Shown: one piece after another, positions 43,142 to 53,726 of the stretch
How the letters are laid out: every line of letters starts with the position of its first letter
Numbering within the stretch: position 1 is the stretch's first letter
Source: Flavobacteriales bacterium
Lineage (GTDB): Bacteria; Bacteroidota; Bacteroidia; Flavobacteriales_F; PHOS-HE28
Assembly: GCA_020635675.1 (NCBI GenBank)
Contig: JACJZJ010000005.1
Coordinates: forward strand, 124,001 to 188,000
Length of the DNA stretch: 64,000 nucleotides
Reading direction: 5' to 3'
Translations under genes and position numbers: made by a program
Notes under the pieces: model-generated
Told to the model about the DNA's origin: nothing
What the model saw: the letters and a program-made list of their open reading frames with translations, nothing else
Database searches by the model: none

Positions 43142-43906
43142 TCATCGGGTCCGATCCGGTCGGAAGTGGTCCCCATCGCCGGTATGGCTGGTGGTTTGGG
43201 GGTCGTACCACAGGGGAAGATCATCCACGCGGTCGGGTGGTGCGTGTTCCGCCGGACCTGGACCCCCTGTATCGTCATGTTGTTCAGCGGCGATCTGCTC
43301 ATCCACCACGATATAGGCCGGTGGCACCTTGCGGTAGACGACAGCCATGGCCAAGCCGGACAATCCACCCCAGAGGTGGCTCTCCCAACTAACGTGGGGG
43401 AAAATGGGCAGCACACCCCAGACCATGCCGCCGTACAGGAAAACGACCAATAGCGAGATCGCCATCAGGGCACGGTTGCGGCGGATCAGGCCACTGAAGA
43501 AAAGGAAGGCGGCCATTCCGTAGACCACACCGCTGGCCCCGATATGGTGGTCTGCCCTGGCGCTGATCCATACCCAGATGCCCGTGAGCAGCCAGATGGC
43601 CGCCAACACGCGCCAAGCCACGCGCGGGTAGAAATAGACCAGACACCAGCCCAGGACAAGGATAGGTATACTGTTGTTGAACAAGTGACCATAGTCCCCG
43701 TGGACGAGCGGTGCTGTTATGATCCCCAACAGGCCCTCGGCGTGGCGCGGATAGACCCCGAGCCGCCAGATCGGCCACCCGAATGCCTCCGCGAGCATTT
43801 GGAACGCCCAGAGGAACATGACGACCACCACGGGGAAGAAGGCCGCCGTCCACACGCGATGGCGGGCAATGGAGGAGGGCGCTGGTGGAGGCGATATCGG
43901 AAACAA
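43142..43906 (-). CDS. Rhomboid-family intramembrane serine protease
   Basis: About 254 residues with six hydrophobic helices. The catalytic pieces are HLFNN (stabilising Asn region), the nucleophile in HHIGASGVVYG (GxSG) and the catalytic His in SWESHLWGG. It should cleave substrates within the membrane. A C-terminal cytosolic tail of about 60 residues is charged. No ATG begins the conserved part: a TTG at 43906 is the best start, with a GTG further in as an alternative, so the N-terminus is uncertain. It is divergent from a c-type cytochrome gene. Confidence 0.85.
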   Translation of the reverse strand: MFPISPPPAPSSIARHRVWTAAFFPVVVVMFLWAFQMLAEAFGWPIWRLGVYPRHAEGLLGIITAPLVHGDYGHLFNNSIPILVLGWCLVYFYPRVAWRVLAAIWLLTGIWVWISARADHHIGASGVVYGMAAFLFFSGLIRRNRALMAISLLVVFLYGGMVWGVLPIFPHVSWESHLWGGLSGLAMAVVYRKVPPAYIVVDEQIAAEQHDDTGGPGPAEHAPPDRVDDLPLWYDPQTTSHTGDGDHFRPDRTR

Positions 43907-43933
43907 GGAAAGCTGCGGAACTTCCGGTCCCGC

Positions 43934-43941
43934 TATTTTCG
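43934..43941 (+). promoter_or_regulatory. -7 box TATTTTCG five bases before the cytochrome gene
   Basis: TATTTTCG, CGGTG, then ATG at 43947. Confidence 0.55.
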
Positions 43942-43946
43942 CGGTG

Positions 43947-44405
43947 ATGAACAAAGATCGTGTCGTTCGCCGGCATGCTGTCGTTCTGGCAGCGATGGGC
44001 TTCCTGGTCCTATCCGCTTTCATCGGACTTCCCACGAAGGAGCAACAACCCCAGGACCCCGACCTGAAGCCACCGAGCGAACTGGCCCTGTTGATGCGGC
44101 ATATGACCAGTTGGACCGACAGCACGAAGCAGCGCTTGGGGAAGAAAGGGGAACTGCCACCATTCCCGAAGGAGTTCGCGAAGATCCTTACGGCCATGCC
44201 GACCGATGGCAAGCTGGACATCGAGCGCAGCCATTTCGACGCATTCGCCCATTACTACCTCGACCAATTGAAAGGGCTCTATGCCGCGACACCGGAGGAT
44301 CGACCCCGGATCTTCAATGCCACGGTGAACGGTTGCGCCACCTGTCACGGCTCCGCCTGCCCCGGCCCACTGGTGAAGATCCGGAAGCTGTACGTGCCGC
44401 TCTGA
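43947..44405 (+). CDS. Small monohaem c-type cytochrome-like protein
   Basis: A 152-residue protein with an N-terminal membrane or signal helix (about residues 9-26) and one haem-attachment motif, CATCH, close to the C-terminus (about residues 131-135). The motif placed after a long helical domain, not at its start, is unlike class I cytochromes and more like class II (cytochrome c-prime type) layouts. Electron transfer in the periplasm is likely; partner unknown. It is divergent from the rhomboid gene and upstream of the CotH gene. Confidence 0.78.
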   Translation: MNKDRVVRRHAVVLAAMGFLVLSAFIGLPTKEQQPQDPDLKPPSELALLMRHMTSWTDSTKQRLGKKGELPPFPKEFAKILTAMPTDGKLDIERSHFDAFAHYYLDQLKGLYAATPEDRPRIFNATVNGCATCHGSACPGPLVKIRKLYVPL

Positions 44406-44466
44406 GCTGGTGCGGATCAAACCCCGGGACCAGCGTCCCGTCCTACCCACCAGACCTTTCACTTTC

Positions 44467-45999
44467 ATGCGACGCGAGCTGTTCCTATCCCTCCTGGCCC
44501 TGCCCTTCCTGGCCACCGCCCAGACCGAGGGCGACGGCCTGTTCGACACCGACCAGGTGATCACCGTGGAACTGACCTTCAGCCAGCCCGACTTCTGGGA
44601 CAGCCTGGTGGCCAACTACGCCACGGAGACCTACATGTGGGCGGGTGTCACCTTCACCGACAACAGCGGGACCTACGCCTACGACAGCATCGGCGTGCGG
44701 TTGAAAGGCAACAGCAGCTACGGTCATCCGGGCAACAAGAAGTCGATGAAGCTGGACATCAACCGCTATGTGCCCGGGCAGAACTACCACGAAGAGAAGA
44801 AGTTGAACCTGAACAACGGCTTCAAGGACCCCACCTTTCTGCGGGAAAAGATGTTCATGGACTTCTGCCGGGACCGGGGCGTGCTCGCGCCACGGGTCAA
44901 CTTCGCCAACGTATACATGAACGGCCAGCTCTGGGGGTTCTACACCGCGGTGGAGCAGATCGACGACCAGTTCCTCGACCGTTGGATCGCGGATGACGAC
45001 GGGAACCTGTTCAACGCTGGCGACAACTTCGGCGGAGGCGGCGGCGGCAACAGCAACGAGGCCGATCTGAAATGGTACGGCAGCGACCAGACACTCTACT
45101 ACGATCGCTACGAGCTGAAGAACAACGAGGACGTGAACGACTGGAGCGACCTCCTGGACCTGATCGACCTGATCGACAGCTCCGCCGACGGCGTGCTGAC
45201 GACCCAATTGCCCCAACGCTGGGATTGGGAGACCCTTTGCCGCTCCTTCGCGCTCGACAACCTGTTCGCCAACCTGGACAGCTACATCAATTCCTCGCGC
45301 AACTACTACATCTACCACAACGCCACCACGGATCGCTGGCAGTGGATCAAATGGGATGCGAACGAGGCGTTCGGGCAGTACACCGGTGGGCAGCAGAACC
45401 TGGAGCAACTCTCCCCCACCTACGCCGCGATCAACCGTCCGCTGGCGCAACGGATCATGAACATCGTACTGCTACGCTCGGACTATCTCGTGCAATACTG
45501 CGACGTCCTGGACCATTTCACGAACGCCGAGCTCGATCCGAAGATCGACGCGTTGAAGAGCCTGATCCAGGCCAGCGTGTATGCCGACCCGAACAAAATG
45601 TACACCAACGCGTTGTTCGATCAGAACATCGAACAGGACGTGACCCTCGGCGGCGGAATGGGCGGCGGACCGTGTTACGGGCTCAAGTCGTTCATCACCG
45701 CGCGCGGTCAATACCTGGCGGGTGCGATCGACTGTACGCTGTACACGGGCGTTGCTGGCGATGAGGTCCTGGATGCGGAATTCAATGTGTTCCCGAACCC
45801 GACGAACGGTACGGTGCTGATCAATGGACCGACCCTCAGTGCGGCTGCCACGATCCAGGTGATCGACGCCACCGGCCGGCGGTTGCTCGACCGCGCGTTC
45901 GATCCGGTGCTCGATCTGTCGGGTCTTGCACCAGGGACCTATCTACTTCGGGTCATGAACGGCGAGGACGTCCGCCAGCAGCGGATCGTCAAGCAGTGA
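44467..45999 (+). CDS. CotH-kinase-family surface protein with T9SS sorting domain
   Basis: A 510-residue exported protein. A signal peptide ends near ATAQ (residue 18). The CotH domain (about 30-410) carries GVRLKGNSSYGHPG, KKSMKLDIN, and the kinase-like segments FALDNLFANLDSY and WIKWDANEAFG. A glycine run lies around residue 190. The C-terminal 80 residues form a type IX secretion type A sorting domain (FNVFPNPTNG, then LAPGTYLLRV), so it is exported across the outer membrane. CotH proteins phosphorylate proteins or act in spore coat and polysaccharide contexts; the target here is unknown. Confidence 0.9.
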   Translation: MRRELFLSLLALPFLATAQTEGDGLFDTDQVITVELTFSQPDFWDSLVANYATETYMWAGVTFTDNSGTYAYDSIGVRLKGNSSYGHPGNKKSMKLDINRYVPGQNYHEEKKLNLNNGFKDPTFLREKMFMDFCRDRGVLAPRVNFANVYMNGQLWGFYTAVEQIDDQFLDRWIADDDGNLFNAGDNFGGGGGGNSNEADLKWYGSDQTLYYDRYELKNNEDVNDWSDLLDLIDLIDSSADGVLTTQLPQRWDWETLCRSFALDNLFANLDSYINSSRNYYIYHNATTDRWQWIKWDANEAFGQYTGGQQNLEQLSPTYAAINRPLAQRIMNIVLLRSDYLVQYCDVLDHFTNAELDPKIDALKSLIQASVYADPNKMYTNALFDQNIEQDVTLGGGMGGGPCYGLKSFITARGQYLAGAIDCTLYTGVAGDEVLDAEFNVFPNPTNGTVLINGPTLSAAATIQVIDATGRRLLDRAFDPVLDLSGLAPGTYLLRVMNGEDVRQQRIVKQ

Positions 46000-46893
46000 T
46001 CAAAGCTTCACGACCTCGGCATCGGCCAGGGCGTGATACAGCTCCTTGGCGGTGGCCTCGCTCACGGGGACGAGCGGCAGACGCAGGGTATTGTCACAGA
46101 TGCCGAGCACCTTCAGCACTTCCTTGACACCACCGGGATTGCCTTCCACGAAGATCAGGTCGATCAATTCCAGCAGGCGGCAGTGCTCCGCGCGGGCGGT
46201 GTCCAGGTCGCCCTTCAGTGCGGCATGCACCAGTCGGCCGAACTCCCCTGGAAGGGCGTTGCCCACGACGCTGATCACCCCATCGCCGCCCAGCGCGATG
46301 ATCGGCAGGGTGAGCGCGTCATCGCCGCTGATCACCAGGAAATCCTTGGGACGGTGTTTCAGGATGGTGGCGATCTGGCCCAGGTCGCCGCTGGCCTCCT
46401 TGATGGCGACGATGTTCTTGAGGTCGCGGGCCAGGCGGAGCGTGGTCTCGGCCTTGATGTTGCTGGCCGTGCGACCGGGCACATTGTACAGGATGATCGG
46501 CAGCAGGCTGGCCTGGGCGATCGCCTTGTAGTGCTGGTAGATGCCCTCCTGGGTCGGCTTGTTGTAGTAGGGGCTCACGCTCAGGATGCCGTCCACGTCG
46601 CTCAGGTCGAAATGGCGCAGAGCCTCGACCACCTCGGCGGTGTTGTTGCCACCAACGCCGAGCACGATGGGCACGCGGTGTCGCACGATCTCAATGGTCT
46701 GCCCGAGCAGTTGGGTCTTCTCCTGCGCGGTCAGGGTGGCGCTTTCCCCCGTGGTCCCCATGCTCACCACGTAGTCCACCCCGAGCGTGATCTGGTGTTC
46801 GATCAGGCGTTCGAGCGCGGCGTGATCGATGTTGCCTTTCGGCGCGAAGGGCGTGACCAGGGCGACCCCGAGGCCGCGGAAACGATCGTCCAT
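46000..46893 (-). CDS. dapA: 4-hydroxy-tetrahydrodipicolinate synthase
   Basis: A 297-residue TIM-barrel aldolase. Conserved pieces are GVALVTPF, MGTTGESATL, SPYYNKPTQEG with the catalytic Tyr, YNVPGRT, the Schiff-base Lys in IVAIKEASGDL, and GDDALTLP. It condenses pyruvate with aspartate semialdehyde in lysine and diaminopimelate synthesis. It follows ligA and the DUF6913 gene on the minus strand with a 10-base gap, forming a run prmC-ligA-DUF6913-dapA. Confidence 0.97.
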   Translation of the reverse strand: MDDRFRGLGVALVTPFAPKGNIDHAALERLIEHQITLGVDYVVSMGTTGESATLTAQEKTQLLGQTIEIVRHRVPIVLGVGGNNTAEVVEALRHFDLSDVDGILSVSPYYNKPTQEGIYQHYKAIAQASLLPIILYNVPGRTASNIKAETTLRLARDLKNIVAIKEASGDLGQIATILKHRPKDFLVISGDDALTLPIIALGGDGVISVVGNALPGEFGRLVHAALKGDLDTARAEHCRLLELIDLIFVEGNPGGVKEVLKVLGICDNTLRLPLVPVSEATAKELYHALADAEVVKL

Positions 46894-46903
46894 GGATGGT
46901 GGG

Positions 46904-47469
46904 TCAGTTGAGGGAGGGTTCGGTGGAGCGGTTGATCATCATCAGGTAGTGATCGATCTGGGTGATGAGCTGCGGCAGGCTCTGCGAGCCGGCCATGTCG
47001 ATCATCATGTCCAGGAAATGCTTGTTGGCCTCGCCGTAGCGGCCCACCTTGAAGCGGGCGCGGCTCTTGGCGACGATGTACTGCACCGGGAGGATGTCGT
47101 CCAACGTGAGGTCGATCAGGACTTCGTACTCCTCCGCGATGAAATTGTCCACGGTGTTGCCGTGCGGGATGCGGTACCAGTTGAGGTCCTTGATGCAGAA
47201 CGCGTCGAAGTTGAGCTTGGGGCTGATATAGTGCGGCAGGCTGCGTTCGTCCACATACCCGAGGGCCATGATCTTGTGGATGCCGAGGTCCTCCTTCACC
47301 TTCTTCACGTAGTTCTTCACTTGGGTGTGCGCGGTCTCGTCCCTGGCCCAGTAAACGATGCCGACCTTGCCGGCAGTGGCCAGATTGCGCGCCACGGGTC
47401 GCCGCTCGGCGAGGGCCTCCCTCACCAGGCGCCTGCGTCCCATCCATTCCTTGATGCGATCGATCCACT

Positions 47470-47473
<4 letters not shown>
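46904..47473 (-). CDS. DUF6913-like conserved protein between ligA and dapA
   Basis: A 189-residue cytosolic protein with a basic N-terminal helix (MKWIDRIKEWMGRRRLVREA) and a core containing VGIVYWARDETAHTQVKNY and NLNWYRIP-like segments (here KDLNWYRIPHG). The family is largely confined to Bacteroidota and often sits between ligA and dapA. No enzymatic residues are recognised. Its ATG overlaps the ligA stop region by four bases, implying coupled translation. Function unknown. Confidence 0.85.
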
Positions 47474-49488
<2,015 letters not shown>

Positions 49489-49499
49489 GCGATCCGCTG

Positions 49500-50360
49500 T
49501 TATCCCATCCATTCAGCGCGCACCGATCGCGGGTTGCCGCTCAGATCATCGTGGACCTGCACGCTCTTCCACCCCATCCTACCGAGCAGATCGGCGACCT
49601 GGCCGGAATGTTCGTGATGGACCTCGAACCACAACTCACCTTCGGGCGTCATGCGGTCCGATGCGCGCGAGGCGATCGCCCGATAGAAGCACAAGGGATC
49701 CTCATCCGGAACGAACAGTGCCATTGGGGGTTCGTGATCGCGCACGACCGGATCGAGACCGGCCGCCTCGCGCTCGGGGATGTAGGGCGGATTGCTCACG
49801 ACCAGGTCGAACGCGCCTTCCGGGAAGTCCTCGTTCAGCGCATCCATGGCGATCCACGTCACCTCCAGGCCATGCCTGTCCCCGTTGGTCCGGGCCAGTT
49901 CAAGGGCGGCTTCACTGATGTCAGCACCGGTCACATGAGCATCGGGAAAGGCCTGCTTCAACGCCAACGCGATGCAACCGCTCCCCGTTCCGATATCGAT
50001 GATCTTCCGCGGTGCCCTTCCGGAGCGGACGATCCGGTCCACCAGTTCCTCGGTCTCGGGCCGCGGGATCAACGCGGCCGGTGAAACACCGATCATCAGT
50101 CCATGGAATACGACGGACCCGAGCACATATTGGAGCGGTTCTCCGGCCACCAGCCTGTCCAATGGTCGATAGACCCGCAACAGCTCGCTCTCGCTGAGCG
50201 TCCGATGGCGGCGCATCTCCAGCTCGCCCATGTCCCATCCCAGTTGGTGTCGGAACACCGAACGCTCCAGGGCCCGCAGCTCGGACGCCGGATAGCGTTC
50301 GCTCAGCCGCTTCCGGTAGAGGTCCAGCACGGCCTGCACACGGTTGTCGCTCACCTGCAT
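49500..50360 (-). CDS. prmC: Release factor glutamine N5-methyltransferase
   Basis: A 286-residue HemK/PrmC protein. The SAM site is DIGTGSGCIALALK, and the NPPY motif (VVSNPPYIPERE) positions the Gln of the GGQ loop in peptide-release factors. The N-terminal helical domain recognises the factor. It is preceded by a full consensus TAATTTTG (50368-50375) seven bases before the ATG and divergent from ribD; ligA starts 11 bases after its stop. Confidence 0.95.
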   Translation of the reverse strand: MQVSDNRVQAVLDLYRKRLSERYPASELRALERSVFRHQLGWDMGELEMRRHRTLSESELLRVYRPLDRLVAGEPLQYVLGSVVFHGLMIGVSPAALIPRPETEELVDRIVRSGRAPRKIIDIGTGSGCIALALKQAFPDAHVTGADISEAALELARTNGDRHGLEVTWIAMDALNEDFPEGAFDLVVSNPPYIPEREAAGLDPVVRDHEPPMALFVPDEDPLCFYRAIASRASDRMTPEGELWFEVHHEHSGQVADLLGRMGWKSVQVHDDLSGNPRSVRAEWMG

Positions 50361-50367
50361 GACCCGG

Positions 50368-50375
50368 CAAAATTA
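50368..50375 (-). promoter_or_regulatory. Consensus -7 box TAATTTTG for prmC-ligA
   Basis: A full TAnnTTTG match on the minus strand, seven bases before the prmC ATG. Confidence 0.65.
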
Positions 50376-50408
50376 GCGGGAGCGTCCCGCCGGATGCGAC
50401 CCACGGCC

Positions 50409-50416
50409 GATCTTTG
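50409..50416 (+). promoter_or_regulatory. -7 box GATCTTTG before ribD
   Basis: GATCTTTG, six bases, then the GTG start at 50423. Confidence 0.5.
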
Positions 50417-50422
50417 CGGCGC

Positions 50423-51484
50423 GTGGAGGATCCGGACCGTTTCATGGCGCGCGCAATTCAACTGGCGCGGAACGCGACGGGTACCGCGGCCCCGAACCCC
50501 ATGGTCGGCGCGGTGCTGGTGCAGGGTGATCGCATCCTGGCCGAGGGTTGGCACAAGCAGGCCGGCGGACCGCATGCGGAGGTGGAATGCCTGCGCGCGT
50601 TCGGTGATGGACCTGTTCCGGAAGACGCGGTGATGGTGCTGAACCTGGAGCCTTGCAGCCATCATGGGCGCACGCCGCCCTGCGCGGACATGCTGGTGGA
50701 AAGAGGTGTGAAGCATGTGGTGGTCGCCCATGCCGACCCGTTCCCGGAGGTCGCCGGAAAGGGGATCGCGCGCCTGCGCGGAGCGGGCGTGCGGGTGGAC
50801 GTCGGGGTGCGCGAAGCGGAAGCCCGCTGGATGAACCGTCGCTTCCTCACCTCGGTGAACGAAGGGCGCCCTTATGTGATCCTCAAATGGGCGCGATCGG
50901 CGGACGGTCGGCTTGACGCGGGACCACGCACGGAACGCGTTGTCCAGCGCATCACAGGAGCGGATAGCCATACGCTCGTACATCGCTGGCGTTCGGAGGA
51001 ACAGGCGATCCTCGTCGGGAGCCGCACGGTGATCAACGACGATCCGGAATTGACCGTGCGCCTGGTCGCCGGACGATCGCCGCTCCGCGTGGTGCTTGAT
51101 CGGGATGAGCGCACACCCGCCGGATCAAGGGTGTATGGGGGTGGATCACCTGCGCTGTTGTTCACCGGAAGGTCCCGCGCGGACCTGGCGGTGGACCAGG
51201 TCATCGTGCCCAAGGACGCGGACCCGATCTCCACCATGTTCAACGAACTGCATCATCGGCAGGTCAGGTCGTTACTGGTCGAAGGCGGTGCGATGTTGTT
51301 GCAGCACTTCATCGAACGCGACCTGTGGGACGAGGCGCGTGTGTTCACCGGACCGCCGCATTTCGGAAAGGGCACGCCAGCGCCCGATCTGCCGCATGCG
51401 CCTTTCCGTACCGAGTACATTGGAGAGGACCTTCTCCATCGCTTTCACCGCACCCAGCACCCGGCCGACGCATGGTGCTGGTGA
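50423..51484 (+). CDS. ribD: Bifunctional riboflavin deaminase/reductase
   Basis: A 353-residue two-domain enzyme. The N-terminal deaminase domain has the zinc motif HAE and PCSHHGRTPPC; the C-terminal reductase domain (about 150-350) has KWARSADGRL and the NADPH-binding LLVEGGAMLL. It carries out deamination and reduction of the pyrimidine intermediate in riboflavin synthesis. A GTG at 50423 fits both the family's usual N-terminus and the promoter; an upstream TTG is less likely. The following transporter gene overlaps its end by 13 bases. Confidence 0.95.
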   Translation: MEDPDRFMARAIQLARNATGTAAPNPMVGAVLVQGDRILAEGWHKQAGGPHAEVECLRAFGDGPVPEDAVMVLNLEPCSHHGRTPPCADMLVERGVKHVVVAHADPFPEVAGKGIARLRGAGVRVDVGVREAEARWMNRRFLTSVNEGRPYVILKWARSADGRLDAGPRTERVVQRITGADSHTLVHRWRSEEQAILVGSRTVINDDPELTVRLVAGRSPLRVVLDRDERTPAGSRVYGGGSPALLFTGRSRADLAVDQVIVPKDADPISTMFNELHHRQVRSLLVEGGAMLLQHFIERDLWDEARVFTGPPHFGKGTPAPDLPHAPFRTEYIGEDLLHRFHRTQHPADAWCW

Positions 51485-52326
51485 TCATGGCCGCGGCCAC
51501 CGCAGCGGGGATGTTCCTCGTGCTGAAAGGGTTCCAGCGCTGGAAGGTGGATACGCGTGGCGGCATCGTGGTCAACTACCTGACGGCCGCCGCCCTGGCC
51601 TGGTGGTCGGGCGACGTTCCACCGATCGAAAGGACCTCCGTGGTGTTGCCTTATGCGACCGTGATCGGCGTTGCGTTCATCGTGGTATTCTTCGTAGCGG
51701 CCATCAGCACCCAGCATGCCGGCGTGCAGGCCACGACGGTCGCCAGCAAAATGTCGCTGATCATACCGGTGCTGGCGGCCGTGATGTGGCACGGCGACCG
51801 GCCCGGTGTCCTGGGTTGGTCGGGGATCGCGCTCGCACTGGTCGGCGTGGTGCTGGCCACCTGGTCGCGCACAGGCGTCGTGGACCCTGCCGCACGCTGG
51901 CTTCCTCTGGTCCTCTTCTTCGCTTTCGGAACGATCGACGCCGGGGTGAGCGCGATCCAACATACCCTTCTCCACCCGGGCGAGGAGAACTTTTTCGCCT
52001 TGTTGACCTTCAGCACGTCGGCGATCTGCGGCCTGCTCTGGGCGGCGGTGGCCTCCTTTCGACGATCCCTTGGATCTTGGAGGACCTGGGGGGGAGGCAT
52101 ACTGCTCGGCACGGTGAACTTTCTCGCCCTGTGGACGCTCCTGCTCGCATTGGGGAAAGGCCAACTCGGGGCCAGCTTCCTCTTCCCGCTGGTGAACATC
52201 GGTGTCGTCCTGTTCTCCGTGATCGGCGCCGTGCTTCTTTTCCAGGAGCGCCCTGCGATCGTTCAGCGTATCGGCATCGGTGTATCGGTCCTGGCACTCG
52301 TTCTCATTCTCTGGTCGGCACGATGA
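51472..52326 (+). CDS. EamA/DMT-family transporter
   Basis: A 284-residue protein with about ten hydrophobic helices arranged as two EamA repeats, each ending in a conserved segment (first repeat about 1-135, second about 145-284). Family members export amino acids, nucleotides or vitamins. Sitting between ribD and yigZ with overlaps at both ends suggests one operon; a link to flavin transport is possible but not shown. Confidence 0.87.
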   Translation: MVLVIMAAATAAGMFLVLKGFQRWKVDTRGGIVVNYLTAAALAWWSGDVPPIERTSVVLPYATVIGVAFIVVFFVAAISTQHAGVQATTVASKMSLIIPVLAAVMWHGDRPGVLGWSGIALALVGVVLATWSRTGVVDPAARWLPLVLFFAFGTIDAGVSAIQHTLLHPGEENFFALLTFSTSAICGLLWAAVASFRRSLGSWRTWGGGILLGTVNFLALWTLLLALGKGQLGASFLFPLVNIGVVLFSVIGAVLLFQERPAIVQRIGIGVSVLALVLILWSAR

Positions 52327-52922
52327 GCGATGATCGCTTCCTGACATTGGCGGGAACGAGCGAGGCCCAGGTCCGCGAGAAGGCCAGCCGGTTCATCGGA
52401 TTCGCATTCCCCGTGGGAACGGAGGAGGGGATGAAGGACCGACTGATGGGGATCGCGAAAGCACATCATGCCGCGCGCCACCATTGCTATGCCTATGTGA
52501 TCGATGGCCGCGAGCGCGCGAACGATGCCGGTGAACCTTCCGGGACCGCGGGCCGACCGATCCTTCGACAGCTTCAGGCGAACGGATTGAACAATGCCGC
52601 GATCATCGTCGTGCGCTATTTCGGCGGAACATTGCTCGGTCGTGGTGGGCTCGTCCGCGCATACGGTGACGCGGCGCGCGAAGCGATCGGCGCGAACACG
52701 ATCATCGAGGCCGTCCGTCGCGTACCCGTGCGGATCGACATGCCCTATGACCGTCTGGAACCGATGCGCCAGGCGGTGATCACTGCAGAGGGCACGATCG
52801 AACGGACCGAATATGGTGCGCACTGTTCCATGCAGGCCGCGGTACCAAGCAGCCGGGTCGATGCCTTCATACAGGAACACGCAGCGGGAACGGTGCGGAT
52901 CGTCCGTCTTCAGTTGAAATAG
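52323..52922 (+). CDS. YigZ/IMPACT-family protein
   Basis: A 199-residue protein with the IMPACT N-terminal domain (KASRFIGFAFPV, HHCYAYVIDGRERANDAGEPSGTAGRPIL in blocks, IIVVRYFGGTLLGRGGLVRAY) and a C-terminal ferredoxin-like DUF1949 domain. Such proteins are linked to translation stress in eukaryotes and are of uncertain role in bacteria. The start overlaps the transporter stop (ATGA). The end overlaps the convergent thioesterase by 13 bases. Confidence 0.93.
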   Translation: MSDDRFLTLAGTSEAQVREKASRFIGFAFPVGTEEGMKDRLMGIAKAHHAARHHCYAYVIDGRERANDAGEPSGTAGRPILRQLQANGLNNAAIIVVRYFGGTLLGRGGLVRAYGDAAREAIGANTIIEAVRRVPVRIDMPYDRLEPMRQAVITAEGTIERTEYGAHCSMQAAVPSSRVDAFIQEHAAGTVRIVRLQLK

Positions 52923-53317
52923 CCACCCAGGGCACGCACCAGATCATCCGGTGCACGGCAGGGTCGACCGGTCGAGCGGTCGACGAAGACCAATATCGTC
53001 CGGGCTTCGGTGAGCAGTTCGTCCAGCTCGTTCCGCACCTCGTAGCGGAAGTCGATCCGCACGGCAGGCACCTTTTCGATGATCGTGCGAATGGTCAGCC
53101 GATCGTCGTACAGCGCGGGCCGATGATAGGTGACCTGAAGTTCATGAACGGGCAGCATTACTCCTTCCTCCTCGAGCCGCTTGTATGGGAAGCCCAGTGC
53201 ACGAAGGGCTTCCACGCGGCCCACTTCGAAGTACTCCGCATAGTCGCCATAGTACACGTAGCCCATCCGGTCGGTCTCGCCGTAGCGCACCCTCAGGATG
53301 GTATCGTGGGTGAACAT
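52910..53317 (-). CDS. Hotdog acyl-CoA thioesterase, YbgC-like
   Basis: A 135-residue hotdog-fold protein with the 4-hydroxybenzoyl-CoA thioesterase motif RYGETDRMGYVYYGDYAEYFEVGR (in two blocks), where the Asp and Tyr/His region forms the active site. The family hydrolyses short acyl-CoA or acyl-ACP. TACCTTGC (53322-53329) is four bases before the ATG, another leaderless case. It is convergent with the YigZ gene. Confidence 0.93.
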   Translation of the reverse strand: MFTHDTILRVRYGETDRMGYVYYGDYAEYFEVGRVEALRALGFPYKRLEEEGVMLPVHELQVTYHRPALYDDRLTIRTIIEKVPAVRIDFRYEVRNELDELLTEARTILVFVDRSTGRPCRAPDDLVRALGGYFN

Positions 53318-53321
53318 GGTG

Positions 53322-53329
53322 GCAAGGTA
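53322..53329 (-). promoter_or_regulatory. -7 box TACCTTGC four bases before the thioesterase
   Basis: The minus strand reads TACCTTGC, CACC, ATG. Confidence 0.55.
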
Positions 53330-53726
53330 GCTGCGTTCCGTGAGGAGTGGCTTGCATGGCGATGCGGATGGGACCTACCTTTAGGGAGACCGATCAGCCG
53401 CTCCTTCCCGCATGTACTTGGTCCCCGCTCCCACCGTTCACCCTCAGTTCGTCACTGGACCGAATTCGCTTCAGCCGAGTTCCTGCAAGCACGCGGCACA
53501 GGGGATGCACATGCGCGCAATCCCTTGTCAGGAGCGGGTTGCAGCGTACAATGGTGCATGTGACCTGCAAGTAAAATTTTCTTTGCCATCAAGTTCGACC
53601 CTTCTTTTTTTTTTCACTTTCTTCGATCCATATTTGTCGCCCGATTCTTTAGGAACCCTTGACCAGCAACGGTTCCAGAACGATCGGACCGAACCACCAC
53701 CGCAACCATAACACGTGACACCGCCC
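53330..53726 (+). promoter_or_regulatory. Long structured, AT-rich leader upstream of dnaA
   Basis: This is the 409-base gap between the thioesterase and dnaA. It holds a promoter-like TACCTTTA (53376-53383), a second CATATTTG (53629-53636), a 7-bp inverted repeat CACATGC/GCATGTG (53508-53514 with 53556-53562), an AT-rich patch (about 53573-53605) and a run of ten T (53605-53614). No exact DnaA box (TTATCCACA or its reverse) was seen. It may be a regulated leader, a small RNA gene or an origin element. Confidence 0.5.

Noticed and set aside
53412..53711. A 99-residue open frame in the dnaA leader
   Set aside because: Pro/Ser/Phe-rich sequence driven by the T run, no recognisable motif and no supporting start context.
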